Origin: a cyanobacterium endosymbiont of Epithemia clementina EcSB
GTDB lineage: Bacteria > Cyanobacteriota > Cyanobacteriia > Cyanobacteriales > Microcystaceae
Length of the DNA: 64,000 bases
NCBI RefSeq assembly: GCF_029919255.1
Contig: NZ_CP123991.1
Coordinates: 21,110-85,109 of the forward strand
Direction: 5' to 3'
This document shows, piece after piece, positions 51,046 through 60,571 of this stretch. The notes beneath the pieces were generated by a model, which saw only the letters and a program-made list of their open reading frames with translations, was not told where the DNA came from and ran no database searches. The translations under genes and the position numbers were made by a program. Positions within the stretch are counted from its first letter, which is position 1. Every line of letters starts with the position of its first letter.

Positions 51046-52815
51046 ATGAAAAAGTTACTATTCCTCAGTTTATTTATTATTGGGCTCTGGGTAGCCTTAT
51101 ATAATTTTAAAGGACTAGCAAATCAAGGGGAATTTGATTCTATAGTGATTAATTTCCGCGAAGATGTTCCTACCTCAGTTATCAGTAAACAATTAGTAGC
51201 GATCACTAAACAATATGAAAAGACTATTAGTCTCAATAGTATTTTTTCTGCTGATGAACACATTTACACTGTATCAGGAGATAAAACATTTCTTAAGCTA
51301 ATAAAACAGTCTCCTATCAAAAAATATATTGAATACTCCGAACCCAATTATATTTATAATGCTTTAGAAATACCCAATGATCCCGACTATAGCAAGCAAT
51401 GGAACTTGCATAGTATTCATATTGAGAAAGCTTGGGAAAATAGCAAAGGGGAAGGAATTACTGTTGCTGTCATTGACACAGGGGTTAGTAGAGTCCCTGA
51501 TTTACGACAGACAGAATTTGTTGAAGGTTACGATTTTGTCAACGATCACACCGATGCCTCTGATGATAATGGTCATGGAACCCATGTTGCTGGAATCATC
51601 GCCCAATCAACGAACAACGAGTATGGAGTAGCTGGTATTGCCTATAATGCTAAAATTATGTCTCTTAAAGTTCTTACCAGTGGAGGTGGGGGAACTGTTG
51701 CTGATATTGCTGAAGCCATTCGCTTTGCTGCTGATCATGGTGCTGATGTGATTAATTTAAGTCTTGGGGGGGGTGGTGAAAGTAAAGTTATGAAAGATGC
51801 CATTGACTATGCTTACTCAAAAAGTGTTGTTATTATTGCTGCTGCGGGAAATTCTAATCACAATGCAGTTTCCTATCCTGCTCGTTATCCTAAAGTAATT
51901 AGTGTTTCTGCTCTAGATGCAGCCGGTCAAAAAACAACCTATTCTAATTATGGGGCTGGAGTTGATATTTCTGCCCCTGGCGGTAGTGAAACAGGGAAAA
52001 TTGTTCAGGAAACGATTAATCCCCAGACGGGAGAATCGATTTTTGTCGGGTTCCAAGGGACGAGTATGGCCGCCCCTCATGTCGCAGGTGTAGCAGCTTT
52101 AATTAAAGCTTCTGGTATTAAAGAACCATCCAAAGTATTAGCTATCCTTAAACGGTCCTCTCGTAATGTTGGAGAAGATCCTTTTAACCACTATGGGGCA
52201 GGACAATTAGATGCAGGGGAAGCAGTTTCCTTAGCCTTCAAAGGTCAAATTACCTTTCGTGACTTCTGCCGATGGGTGCGCGATAATGGCTATCTTAACT
52301 CTCGTTTTTGGATTGATGACGGTGTAGTAGCGTTATTTCCTAAACTATTAATGCTTGTCGGGTCTTATCTATTGGCTTGGTTGTTAAGAGTTTATTTTCC
52401 TTTTGCTTGGACTGGCCCTCTGAATTTGGGATTAATTTTAGGAAGTTCAGGATTGTTTTTCCTCCAAGGAATCTATATTTTTGATTTACCTCAATGGCCA
52501 TTCCGAGTTATGGGTAGTTCTGTTCCAGAGTTGGCTAATTCTATTCAGGGAACTTCTTCGCTAAATCCTTTTTTAGCTAGTGTTTTAGTTCCTTTTACTT
52601 TGATAGTTTTATTATTAGGTTATGGCCCAGGAAAATCATTTGCGGTGGGAATTTCTTTAGGAGTCGCTTCTTGTTTAACAGTTAATGCTGTCACGAATCC
52701 TGCAGTTTGGGGAATGCCTACAGTCAATATTTCTCGAATTTTCTTAGTAGTCAATGCTATCCTGTCTTTTGGCTTAGCTTGGTTAACAACTAAACGAGAA
52801 GATAAAACCGTCTAA
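51046..52815 (+). CDS. S8 family (subtilisin-like) serine peptidase with C-terminal membrane domain
   Basis: The frame is open from TTG 51034, but ATG 51046 begins a typical signal or anchor segment (MKKLLFLSLFIIGLWVAL), giving 589 residues. A pro-domain (about 30-105) precedes the catalytic domain. Counting from 51034, the triad is Asp148 (VAVIDTG), His181 (NGHGTHVAG) and Ser344 (GTSMAAPH), with Asn273 in AAAGNS; all are intact. The C-terminal 170 residues hold about four hydrophobic helices, so the enzyme is probably membrane-tethered with its protease domain outside the cytoplasm. Unlike the protease at 1477-3075, it looks fully active. It stands alone. Substrates are unknown. Confidence 0.93.
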   Translation: MKKLLFLSLFIIGLWVALYNFKGLANQGEFDSIVINFREDVPTSVISKQLVAITKQYEKTISLNSIFSADEHIYTVSGDKTFLKLIKQSPIKKYIEYSEPNYIYNALEIPNDPDYSKQWNLHSIHIEKAWENSKGEGITVAVIDTGVSRVPDLRQTEFVEGYDFVNDHTDASDDNGHGTHVAGIIAQSTNNEYGVAGIAYNAKIMSLKVLTSGGGGTVADIAEAIRFAADHGADVINLSLGGGGESKVMKDAIDYAYSKSVVIIAAAGNSNHNAVSYPARYPKVISVSALDAAGQKTTYSNYGAGVDISAPGGSETGKIVQETINPQTGESIFVGFQGTSMAAPHVAGVAALIKASGIKEPSKVLAILKRSSRNVGEDPFNHYGAGQLDAGEAVSLAFKGQITFRDFCRWVRDNGYLNSRFWIDDGVVALFPKLLMLVGSYLLAWLLRVYFPFAWTGPLNLGLILGSSGLFFLQGIYIFDLPQWPFRVMGSSVPELANSIQGTSSLNPFLASVLVPFTLIVLLLGYGPGKSFAVGISLGVASCLTVNAVTNPAVWGMPTVNISRIFLVVNAILSFGLAWLTTKREDKTV

Positions 52816-53371
52816 TTACAGTAGAAAAAGGCTAAAAAACGATATCCAAAATCTATTTTTTATTTACCATTTATATAGTTTAAACTTATCTATTAAATAA
52901 TAGAGGGTTAATGAGGCAAAATTAACTGGTACAATGCCAAGTTTAAAAACTTAGGAAGTTAAAATTGACAGAGTTATTAACTCTATAATGGTTTCTTATT
53001 AATTACTTCAATTTATTATTAATCCTTGCTACTGTTCCTTGAGTTATTCCTTTTTTAATAGTCCTTATACCCAGTCTAGGTTTTTATTAAAATCTTCTAA
53101 ATTTTTCTACGGAATTATTTTTTTTACTTGATAAATATTTTCAGATTCTTTAGCTTCTATTCTAAAAGTTTTACTTTTGAATATTAAGTTGTTACAATAA
53201 AGACAATCTATCTGCCACTATTTCAACTTATGACATTAATTTATTTACAGTTTTTTTTATTTAATTTTTAAAAAACTATACTAACCTCTTTTAGTTTTAT
53301 AAAAATTATTATAATAAACCTATTGTACTTTAATTGCAACAACTTCAATCTCTAAGATTTTTAATCTGTAA
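52816..53371. other. Spacer between convergent genes
   Basis: About 550 AT-rich bases between the converging subtilisin and FIST genes. No hairpin or gene trace was identified. Confidence 0.5.
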
Positions 53372-54631
53372 TTAATTTGGCTGACAAAAAAGTGCAAAAA
53401 CAGATGTATAACCATGTAAAAAAGTTTGTCCTCCCACTGGGCCAATTTCTCCGTTACAGAAAAAGCCCCCCAAAGATAATTGAGGCAAATAACGACGGAA
53501 CAGCTCTGAGTCAAAATTTGGCTGGTTATAAAGAGCTTTTCCACGCCCTGAACAGGAAAACATTAACGCTCCCTGAACTTTTTTGTCTAGTTCACCAGCA
53601 GTGGTATAAGTCCTGAGAAGAAGTTCCAAATCATCTGCTGAAGTTTTGGCATCGCGCAAATGAAATTGAACTCGTTGACCTGGACGAACGCGATTGCCTA
53701 TAGCAATTGCCCCTACTTGCGGATCAACCCCCACCAAATTGCGAATCAAAAAATCTCCAGGTTGCAAATTATGTTTAAATTCATCGCTAACAACCCCAAT
53801 AAATAAAGAATGTTCAGCTAATTGACGATCATTTTTATTCAACGTCTTAATCAATTCTCTAAGAGATTCTAAAGGAGAACGATTAACTATTGGTTGAGCT
53901 GTATTTTCCAGTTTCCCCAACTGTAAAATAACATTATGTTCCCCTTGCGTAATTTGATAGGGCTTACCAATAGGACGACACCCTTGAGCAACAATAGATT
54001 CAACTATAATCTTTCCATTTAGGGCTAGTCCTACAGTTCCCTGATGACATAGCCTAATATCTGAACGTTCTGAAGTATAGTAAAACAAAGAACTTTGAAC
54101 ATTCATAATTCCTGTACTCGCTAGTCCCCCAATTTTCACCGAATCTGGATACGCAAAATCAAGTCCAGCTAACAGATCATTAATTCCTGGGAAAAAAGGA
54201 TCAGATAAGAGAATAAAATGGGGGTGTTGTTCCGGAGGAACACCAACCAGTTTACTCCAAGTATCAGGGGAACTGTCGAGATCAGGTAAATTTTCAGGAG
54301 TAACATAGAAAGCTTGAACATCAATCTCTGGTAAACTGGCAACAGTAAGACTTAGAGCAGGTCCACTTTCGACCTCGATAATTTGAGTAGAATTTTCTAT
54401 GCCAATTACCCCCCCTCCACTACATCCAATAAGAATGGGTAAAGATAACTTTTCTAGAATTAGGGGAATTAATCTGGGGTAATCACTAGCATAGGCTGAA
54501 GAGATGAATAAGATACCTAAATCAGGGGATTGAGATAAAGATTTCTTGACTCCGTCTATAACTTCTGTGACTGCTGCTTCTAGTGATGGACGGATAGATA
54601 AAGCATTAACCCACTGCATCTGATTGACCAT
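53372..54631 (-). CDS. FIST domain signal-transduction protein
   Basis: A 419-residue protein with FIST_N (about residues 30-240: LGILFISSAYASDYPRLIPL, ILIGCSGGGVIG, LLSDPFFPGINDLLAGLD, KIGGLAS) and FIST_C (about 245-395: LRELIKTL, FLIRNLVGVD, ALMFSCSGRG, GGFFCNGEIGPVG). FIST domains are thought to sense small ligands, perhaps amino acids, usually beside kinases or cyclases. Here the FIST unit is a stand-alone protein, as is common in cyanobacteria. It is divergent from cp12 with 316 bases between. The role is unknown. Confidence 0.9.
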   Translation of the reverse strand: MVNQMQWVNALSIRPSLEAAVTEVIDGVKKSLSQSPDLGILFISSAYASDYPRLIPLILEKLSLPILIGCSGGGVIGIENSTQIIEVESGPALSLTVASLPEIDVQAFYVTPENLPDLDSSPDTWSKLVGVPPEQHPHFILLSDPFFPGINDLLAGLDFAYPDSVKIGGLASTGIMNVQSSLFYYTSERSDIRLCHQGTVGLALNGKIIVESIVAQGCRPIGKPYQITQGEHNVILQLGKLENTAQPIVNRSPLESLRELIKTLNKNDRQLAEHSLFIGVVSDEFKHNLQPGDFLIRNLVGVDPQVGAIAIGNRVRPGQRVQFHLRDAKTSADDLELLLRTYTTAGELDKKVQGALMFSCSGRGKALYNQPNFDSELFRRYLPQLSLGGFFCNGEIGPVGGQTFLHGYTSVFALFCQPN

Positions 54632-54947
54632 ATAAAATTCACAAAATTTAAAAATAACGAGTAATTATGGAGCAAGGAAAAGAATTATTAGTTAATAAAC
54701 GCAAACGAGATAGAATCACTTCGGCAGTCATCTCTTAAGAGAGCAAGCAGAGAAAGAGAAATTTTGCGATTCAGTCAATTCTTAAGATACACTCTTCTTG
54801 GGAGAAGATGGAAATTAATCAAAATACACAATATCAGCAAAAGATATATCTATACCATGACATGAGTCATGAGACAGATAAATCCGTTAGGATAAACTGG
54901 ACTCTCGATATCTATAAAATTCAAGTTAAGAAAACCAAGGAGGAATC
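54632..54947. promoter_or_regulatory. Divergent promoter region of FIST gene and cp12
   Basis: A 316-base spacer that must contain both promoters. The only firm element is the strong AAGGAGG ribosome-binding site of cp12 at 54937-54943, five bases before its ATG. The open frame starting at 54808 overlaps cp12 in another frame and is a shadow. Confidence 0.6.
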
Positions 54948-55172
54948 ATGGGTAACATCGAAAATCAAATTGAACAAGAGAGACAAAACGCTAAAATCGT
55001 TTGTAGTATTGAAGGGGACAGCTCTGGGGATTGTGCAGCCGCTTGGGATGTTGTCGAAGAGTTGCAAGCAGAAGCTTCTCACCAAAGGCAAAAACGACTT
55101 ACTAAAACACTTTTTGAGACCTATTGTGATGATAATCCTGACGCGATTGAATGTCGAGTTTATGAAGACTAG
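54948..55172 (+). CDS. cp12: Calvin-cycle regulatory protein CP12
   Basis: A 74-residue, largely disordered protein that ties phosphoribulokinase and glyceraldehyde-3-phosphate dehydrogenase into an inactive complex under oxidising (dark) conditions. The core AAAWDVVEELQAEASHQR (residues 30-47) is the CP12 signature. All four redox cysteines are present: Cys19 and Cys29 for the N-terminal pair, Cys60 and Cys69 for the C-terminal pair (YCDDNPDAIECRVYED), the part that plugs the GAPDH active site. A consensus AAGGAGG precedes the start. Retention of the complete protein implies a working, redox-controlled Calvin cycle or at least PRK/GAPDH. Confidence 0.97.
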   Translation: MGNIENQIEQERQNAKIVCSIEGDSSGDCAAAWDVVEELQAEASHQRQKRLTKTLFETYCDDNPDAIECRVYED

Positions 55173-55223
55173 GGGTTGAGACACTCGCAGATGCCGTCCT
55201 TTGCTCATTACCGATATCATAAC

Positions 55224-55269
55224 CTAGCAGCAGTGACAATCTAACTACAGATTATTACTGCTGTTCTAG
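55224..55269 (+). terminator. Imperfect hairpin after cp12
   Basis: Nested complementary blocks CTAG (55224-55227, 55266-55269), CAGCAGT (55228-55234) with ACTGCTG (55257-55263), and AATCT with AGATT fold into one stem with small internal loops. No U run follows, so it is a terminator or transcript-stabilising structure. Confidence 0.6.
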
Positions 55270-55326
55270 GCGTGAAAAACATCCCTTTAAAATGATTAAA
55301 GCGTTTTTTGAGGAACTTAAAACAAA

Positions 55327-55956
55327 ATGGAAGAACTATGGTTTCGGCCTTTAGTTTGGACTGATTATCGATTAGCGATGTCATTCATCGTTATAATCCC
55401 CACAATTTTAATTATCTGGTCTCTAGTTCGACAAGCAGAAGCCATTAGTCGTCTTCTCATCATTTATTGGCGAGTGGCTAGTTTATTAATGATCACAGTC
55501 TATTTGTTGGCCCCAGCTTGGGGGGTCGAAAATTCTGCTTTTGAAAATCTTTGTGGACAAATTGGCTTTATCACCGGCTTGATCGCTCGTATTCTTATTC
55601 CTATTTCTCTTTGGTTTTGGGTGGATCTTAACGAAGAAATCAAGGATTTGCCTCTGAGTTTTCTGAAGTTGGTAGTTGTCTCCTGGCGTTGGGCAATGAC
55701 AGTTTATTGTAGTGTAGGGGTAATCGTTAGTGTTCCTTTTTTGTCCTGTGCGTTTTCCCTAGACTTACTTTCAAGTCCCTTCTGTCAGGTTTGGATTGAA
55801 GCTCCTTTAGGATATCGTTCTATTATTCATAGCGATGCTACTCAAGGGTTTATCGGATTTTTAGGCTTGTTAGGATTGTCGGTCTATGTTCTTTATTTTG
55901 GCTATTTTCTTTTAATCAGACTTGGTAAACAAGGACGTCTAGCTCTTGAACAGTAA
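55327..55956 (+). CDS. DUF3177 family membrane protein
   Basis: A 209-residue protein with about five hydrophobic helices. The opening WFRPLVWTDYRLAM and the middle ENSAFENLCGQIGFITGL and LIPISLWFWVDLNEEI fit, from memory, the cyanobacterial DUF3177 family of unknown function. It follows cp12 on the same strand after 154 bases and the imperfect hairpin. No catalytic motif is visible. Membrane location is evident; nothing more can be said. Confidence 0.8.
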   Translation: MEELWFRPLVWTDYRLAMSFIVIIPTILIIWSLVRQAEAISRLLIIYWRVASLLMITVYLLAPAWGVENSAFENLCGQIGFITGLIARILIPISLWFWVDLNEEIKDLPLSFLKLVVVSWRWAMTVYCSVGVIVSVPFLSCAFSLDLLSSPFCQVWIEAPLGYRSIIHSDATQGFIGFLGLLGLSVYVLYFGYFLLIRLGKQGRLALEQ

Positions 55957-56711
55957 AATAGAATGGAAATAATACAAATTTAGAATTGAAAATTCAGACA
56001 AGATAATCACCTGAACTTTCTATTGATAAATAAAAAATAAAAAAAATTAAACTTTTATTTTTTGTTTTTAATTCTAAATATTTTTTTAAAAAATTTAAAC
56101 AATTGAACTTCATACTCTTCAAAGCCCACACAAAGTATTACTAGTAAACACTTAAGAGTTAAGAGATTCTAATCTAATTTTTTATTTTTAAAGGCTTTTC
56201 TAGCTTTTTGATGAAAGCAACAGGTTTTAAAATTAAAGTTCCTCTAATTTCAAAAAATGCTATTCTTCTTGCTATCGATTATTTATTTATTTCCTACACA
56301 CCGAAATAGCTATCAGTATTTACATGAATAATTTATTTAAAAACACATGAAATATCTTAGAAGGAAGGAGAATTGAATTGTTAATAAATTTTGGTGATAC
56401 TTCCCCAGACTAATTATGCAAACTTACAGCACAAGTTTCCCTATTTCATAATTAAAATGTGACTGTCTCACCGGTTTTTTCTAAATAGAAAGTATTGCTA
56501 TTTATTTAACCACATCTAGATACTTTCACAGTCAGTGCTACCGAGTATCTATTAGCTAAAATATACCGGTTTTTAACTAAGTATTTTTCTAGGTATTTAT
56601 TTAGACTTTTTCTAAGATCTAGTTTTTCTAGCTTCGTGGTTAAACCTTGACTTTGTTTTCATCCCGATGTATCAAATATTATGGATACTACTTCAACCTT
56701 CGATCTCGTAG
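55957..56711. other. Spacer
   Basis: About 750 bases between convergent genes with no intact gene. Nothing beyond AT-rich sequence with short palindromic A/T runs just after the DUF3177 gene was found. Confidence 0.5.
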
Positions 56712-57119
56712 CTAGAATGATTGTCGAAAGACTTTGAGAGACTCTAGATATTGATTTTTTTGTTGTAATTGGGTAGCGATCGAGTTGCAGACTAAATCAC
56801 ATAAAGAAAAAACTAAAGGGTTGGCGATTGCATAAACTACATTAACCCCCTGTTGGGTTCGTGTCACAATTCCTGCCTGAGTGAGAAGTTTTAGGTGTTT
56901 AGATACATTTGCTTGTCCTAAACCCGTAATTTCGATAATCTCAGAGACATTTTTTTCCCCTCCTTTAAGAGTGCAGACGATCTGTAATCGACTAACTTCG
57001 GATAAAACTTTAAAAAAGTCCGCAATCATACCCAAAACAGCTGGAGATAAGTTAAACCTTCCAGAGTCAACCGACAATGCTATCTCTATTGCTGATCGTA
57101 AGTTAGAGCTTTGAACCAT
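56712..57119 (-). CDS. ArsR/SmtB-family transcriptional regulator
   Basis: A 135-residue winged-helix repressor. The HTH region VSEIIEITGLGQANVSKHLKLLTQAGIVTRTQQGVNVVYAI (residues about 58-98) is typical, with recognition helix QANVSKHLKLL. The ELCVCDL metal box of ArsR/SmtB is replaced by NVSEIIEI, so it is not an obvious alpha-3 metal sensor; no Cys pair is seen near the wing. Target unknown; it may regulate itself or the decayed region upstream. It is divergent from the pentapeptide relic. Confidence 0.9.
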   Translation of the reverse strand: MVQSSNLRSAIEIALSVDSGRFNLSPAVLGMIADFFKVLSEVSRLQIVCTLKGGEKNVSEIIEITGLGQANVSKHLKLLTQAGIVTRTQQGVNVVYAIANPLVFSLCDLVCNSIATQLQQKNQYLESLKVFRQSF

Positions 57120-57403
57120 ATTGCTATAAAGTTTACCAACTGAATAGTTATCTTAACTTTTTGTAGTATAGCTTAATTTACAGTTAATTTGCCATATTAC
57201 TAAATAGTAGTAAGTTAAAATGATTATCAAAATAAGATAATAAAAATTAAAAGCATTGTAAATTGATCTTCTATGGAGATAGTTAGTACTGTAAAATAAC
57301 AAAATAAAAATAATTTTAAATATTTTTATTAAAAAATATGCAATCGGCGGACAAAATTTTCTTGAATAAGACTTTAATAAATAAATTCGATTTATATTAA
57401 CTT
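57120..57403. other. Divergent spacer upstream of the ArsR gene
   Basis: About 280 AT-rich bases. It may carry the ArsR operator, but no clear imperfect palindrome of the 12-2-12 type could be selected. Confidence 0.4.
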
Positions 57404-57700
57404 AATGGGAGTCACTTTAAGAAAAAGTAATTTATCTTCAGAAACTTTACGAGACACTGATCTCAGTGGAGGTTAATTGAGACTAATTTAACCGAGGTCT
57501 ATTTATGCAAAATAAATTTGTATGGAGCTAATTTAACAGGGCAAAATCAACTAATTGTTATCTATTTTGCTTATTTATAGCCGACTTATCAGTAAAAAAC
57601 CAATCTTGAATAAGAGGATTTAAACTATGTGGATTTATATTATGTAAATCTTAGTTTGGATATATATAGGCTAACTTGGTAAGTATTAAGTTCTAGTGAG
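57404..57700 (+). pseudogene. Pentapeptide-repeat protein, decayed
   Basis: From ATG 57404 (MGVTLRKSNLSSETLRDTDL) the frame stops after about 22 codons; a shifted frame continues TNLTEVYLCKINLYGANLTG, and later ADLSVKNQS-stop-IRGFKLCGF. The A(D/N)Lxx-like periodicity is that of pentapeptide-repeat proteins, right-handed quadrilateral beta helices abundant in cyanobacteria. Several stops and frameshifts make it dead. Confidence 0.65.
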
Positions 57701-57862
57701 CAAAGCTTAGTAAATAAAATTAAACGATAGTAATTTAAACAATGAAGTTCAGACTACATAATTTAAATTAAAACTAAAAAAAATAATAGAAAATCAAAGA
57801 TTTGACAGAGAACATTTTTAAAATAAAAAATTTATTTAATATAAATCTGAGGAGATGATTAT

Positions 57863-57911
57863 GCTGATATTTATTAAGTTTACATTGAGAATTAAACTGA
57901 TAAATATCAGC
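57863..57911. repeat. Two-part inverted repeat
   Basis: GCTGATATTTAT (57863-57874) pairs with 57900-57911 and, inside it, AGTTTA pairs with TAAACT, making an interrupted 18-bp stem. It is about 90 bases upstream of the small gene at 57999. Confidence 0.6.
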
Positions 57912-57998
57912 CACTATTAATCTACATCAATAGGTTATTTTTTGAAGAAATCTCTGCTATAGTGAAGTAATGGAATTACGCGCGCGAATTTAACAGCA

Positions 57999-58178
57999 AT
58001 GACAACCCATTTTATTACTGCCGAAGTTAAGCTTCAAGAAAATCCCTTAAAATTACAAAAAGAGATTGAAGCTGAACTTGAAAAACAAGGAGAACCTCTT
58101 CGCTGGGCAATTACGGAAGTAGACACTGAAAAACACACTGTTCATGTAGAAGGAATTATTACAAATAGCAATAAGTAA
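57999..58178 (+). CDS. Small conserved-looking protein of unknown function (59 aa)
   Basis: A 59-residue acidic protein starting MTTHFITAEVKLQENPLKLQ, with a helix-forming middle (KEIEAELEKQGEPLRWAITE) and a beta-like end (KHTVHVEGIIT). Codon use and continuity resemble its neighbours. The stop lies 11 bases before the GTG start of the DUF3326 gene, so they form one transcript. No family name comes to mind; the alternating pattern suggests a small alpha/beta fold. Confidence 0.75.
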   Translation: MTTHFITAEVKLQENPLKLQKEIEAELEKQGEPLRWAITEVDTEKHTVHVEGIITNSNK

Positions 58179-58189
58179 AATTCACTATA

Positions 58190-59275
58190 GTGATTCATCG
58201 TCCTTATACAGTCGTTTTAATTGTTCCCACCGGAATTGGAGCTGTTATTGGAGGTTATGCTGGAGATGCTCTTCCCGTTGCCCGTGCTGTTTCCCAAGTG
58301 TGTGATTGCTTAATTACACACCCCAATGTTCTCAATGGAGCACAACTCTACTGGAATCTTCCCAACATCTTTTACGTTGAAGGATATGGACTTGATCGCT
58401 TTGCTCGAGGAGATTGGGGACTGCAACCAGTTCATCAAAACAGAGTTGGTTTAATTTTGGATAAAGGCATCGAACCCGAATTAAAAATACGTCATCTACA
58501 AGTTGCTGATGCTACTAGAGCTACTCTAGGATTAGACATAACCGATTATATTCTTACCGACACTTCCCTAAACATTGAACTACGCATCGCTTCTTCTGGG
58601 ACGAGTTGGGGAACTATTGGCAACCCAGATAGCTTACTCAGAGCAGCAGAGATATTAATCACTCAAGCTAAAGTCCAAGCAATCGCAGTTGTTGTTCGTT
58701 TTCCAGATAATCTTGACAGTTTAGCTCTAGATAACTACCGTCATGGTCAAGGAGTTGACCCCTTAGCAGGAGCGGAAGCGGTTATTTCCCACCTAATTGT
58801 TCGTCAATTTGGCATTCCTGCTGCTCATGCCCCTGCTTTAATGCCTTTACCCCTTGAGCCAAACCTTTCTCCTCGTGCCGCAGCTGAAGAACTTGGCTAT
58901 ACTTTTTTACCTTGTGTTTTAGTGGGGTTGAGTCGCGCACCTCAGTTTGTTTGTACAGGAGGAGTAGATTTTAATCCAACACTTGTAAATCATGAAATTT
59001 GGAGAAATCAAGTCGATGCAGTGATTATTCCAGAGACTGCTTGTGGAGGGAGTGCTATTCTCAGTTTCAGCCAGAGCAACACCCGCATTATTACGGTTGC
59101 AGAAAATAAAACCCAATTACAAGTTACCCCAGAGTCCCTCGGAATTCAGGCGATTAAGGTAAACTCTTATTTAGAGGCGTTAGGTGTTTTAGTCGCTCAT
59201 CGTGCTGGAATCAGTGTTAGTGCCTTGCATCCTACTGTCTCATCCCTTAATTGTTTTTCTAAAACTCGTGACTAA
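58190..59275 (+). CDS. DUF3326 domain-containing protein
   Basis: A 361-residue protein matching, from memory, the DUF3326 family of cyanobacteria and plants. It begins with GTG at 58190 (MIHRPYTVVLIVPTGIGAVIGGYAGDA). Characteristic segments are THPNVLNGAQLYWNLPN near 45-62, EGYGLDRFARGDWGL near 66-80, and a glycine/serine-rich IASSGTSWGTIGNPDSLLRAAE near 135-157. No catalytic residues are assigned in the literature known to me. It is preceded by the 59-residue protein gene and overlaps the start of the CPBP protease gene by 8 bases if that gene uses its GTG start. Confidence 0.85.
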   Translation: MIHRPYTVVLIVPTGIGAVIGGYAGDALPVARAVSQVCDCLITHPNVLNGAQLYWNLPNIFYVEGYGLDRFARGDWGLQPVHQNRVGLILDKGIEPELKIRHLQVADATRATLGLDITDYILTDTSLNIELRIASSGTSWGTIGNPDSLLRAAEILITQAKVQAIAVVVRFPDNLDSLALDNYRHGQGVDPLAGAEAVISHLIVRQFGIPAAHAPALMPLPLEPNLSPRAAAEELGYTFLPCVLVGLSRAPQFVCTGGVDFNPTLVNHEIWRNQVDAVIIPETACGGSAILSFSQSNTRIITVAENKTQLQVTPESLGIQAIKVNSYLEALGVLVAHRAGISVSALHPTVSSLNCFSKTRD

Positions 59276-59861
59276 TCCTAACTCGTCTGAAATAGAACCG
59301 TTAACTCGTGAGCAAATTTTAGTGGTAATGGGGGTAACAGCAGTTATTCTCTTAATTGTTGCCAAAGTTTGGCAAAAAGTGTGGTCTGTTACTTTACTAG
59401 ATATTCAATTAACCCCCAACGCTCTTTTTGGTGGTTTAGGGGTGGCAGGGGGAATTATTGTTACTAGTAGCATTATTTATCATCTCTGGCCAGCCTATCG
59501 TCAAAGTGCAGATACTTACTTTAAATTGGTAATTCGACCATTAATTTGGTCAGATTTAATTTGGTTAGGATTATTACCAGGACTAAGTGAAGAATTGTTG
59601 TTTCGCGGGGTAATGTTGCCCGCATTGGGATTAAATTTGCTGGCAGTGATTATGTCAAGTGTTATCTTTGGAGTGCTTCACTCAAGTGGAGCGCAACAGT
59701 GGCCTTATGTAGTTTGGGCAACAATAGTAGGATTTGTGTTAGGTTATATTGCTTTAGCGACGGGGAATTTAGCAATTCCTATTGTAGCTCACATCATTAC
59801 TAATTTAGTATCGAGTGGCTTGTGGAAAATTGGTAAGTCGGTAAAAATACCTTCTAATTAA
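59268..59861 (+). CDS. CPBP family intramembrane glutamic endopeptidase
   Basis: The frame is open from 59202, but the GTG at 59268 (MTNPNSSEIEPLTREQILV) avoids a 74-base overlap with DUF3326 and leaves an 8-base one, so it is preferred; about 197 residues. Hydrophobic helices surround the CPBP/ABI motifs: SEELLFRG (motif 1 EExxxR), FGVLHSS (motif 2, F-x3-H) and HIITNLVSS (motif 3, H-x3-N). The family includes the CAAX prenyl proteases and bacterial intramembrane proteases. Substrate unknown. It sits in the plus-strand block from 57999 to 62317. Confidence 0.9.
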   Translation: MTNPNSSEIEPLTREQILVVMGVTAVILLIVAKVWQKVWSVTLLDIQLTPNALFGGLGVAGGIIVTSSIIYHLWPAYRQSADTYFKLVIRPLIWSDLIWLGLLPGLSEELLFRGVMLPALGLNLLAVIMSSVIFGVLHSSGAQQWPYVVWATIVGFVLGYIALATGNLAIPIVAHIITNLVSSGLWKIGKSVKIPSN

Positions 59862-59878
59862 CAGTTAATAGTTAATAT

Positions 59879-60325
59879 ATGAAAATTCAATTTCGAGAAT
59901 TTAATCCTTTTGATTTATGGATTTGGTTAAAGTTTAAAACTATTCCTTCATCTATGGAAAAGCAATATATAGAAGAAGTATTTGATTCCTGGTTTTATTT
60001 AGGAAAGTTGGGGGCATTTAACGCCGAAAATTTACAAGTGCAAAACCAGGGAGTTGATATTAGTTATATGGAATATGAGACGAGTACAGCTAACAGTGTT
60101 ATGATGGCTCCCATGCACAATATGACAGAGTTTCAATATCAAGGAGTTTGGGGACGCTGTTGGTTCGATTTGGGAACTAGTGATTTAATTGCTTTGGATA
60201 TTTTGATTAATGCTTTAGATCAATTAAGTAAAGAATATGTCACTATTAATAAGTTGATTATTGGTGGTGAGAATGAAAATTGGAGGGTTGACAACAAAAA
60301 TGAATCAATGTTTACTGAAAACTAA
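59879..60325 (+). CDS. DUF3531 family protein
   Basis: A 148-residue soluble protein beginning MKIQFREFNPFDLWIWLKF. The segments FDSWFYLGKLGAFNAENLQV and GVWGRCWFDLGTSDLIALDILINALDQLS are typical, from memory, of DUF3531, a family found in cyanobacteria and chloroplasts with no assigned function. It starts 17 bases after the CPBP protease gene, so they are very likely co-transcribed. No cofactor-binding motif is visible. Confidence 0.82.
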   Translation: MKIQFREFNPFDLWIWLKFKTIPSSMEKQYIEEVFDSWFYLGKLGAFNAENLQVQNQGVDISYMEYETSTANSVMMAPMHNMTEFQYQGVWGRCWFDLGTSDLIALDILINALDQLSKEYVTINKLIIGGENENWRVDNKNESMFTEN

Positions 60326-60571
60326 GTATCAGAATTAGTCTCGTTTTTTAAACTTAAAAAGTTAATAATAGTTCTTAAAAAGAATAGACTTAGTTAAGTG
60401 GAAAAGTTTAAAATCTATATAAATATCATTATTTCATAATAATAAATTTTGATAACTTTTCCACAAGTTTTCCACAGATTTTATTGGTTGATTGAAATAC
60501 AGCCAAACTATATCGAAGAAAATGGAAAGTTTTTTGATAATTATCTAAAGAGGTATTTTAAGGACAAGCGC

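Noticed and set aside
54808..55179. 123-codon plus-strand frame overlapping cp12
   Set aside because: It covers cp12 in another frame; CP12 has a full family signature and a consensus ribosome-binding site, so this is a shadow.
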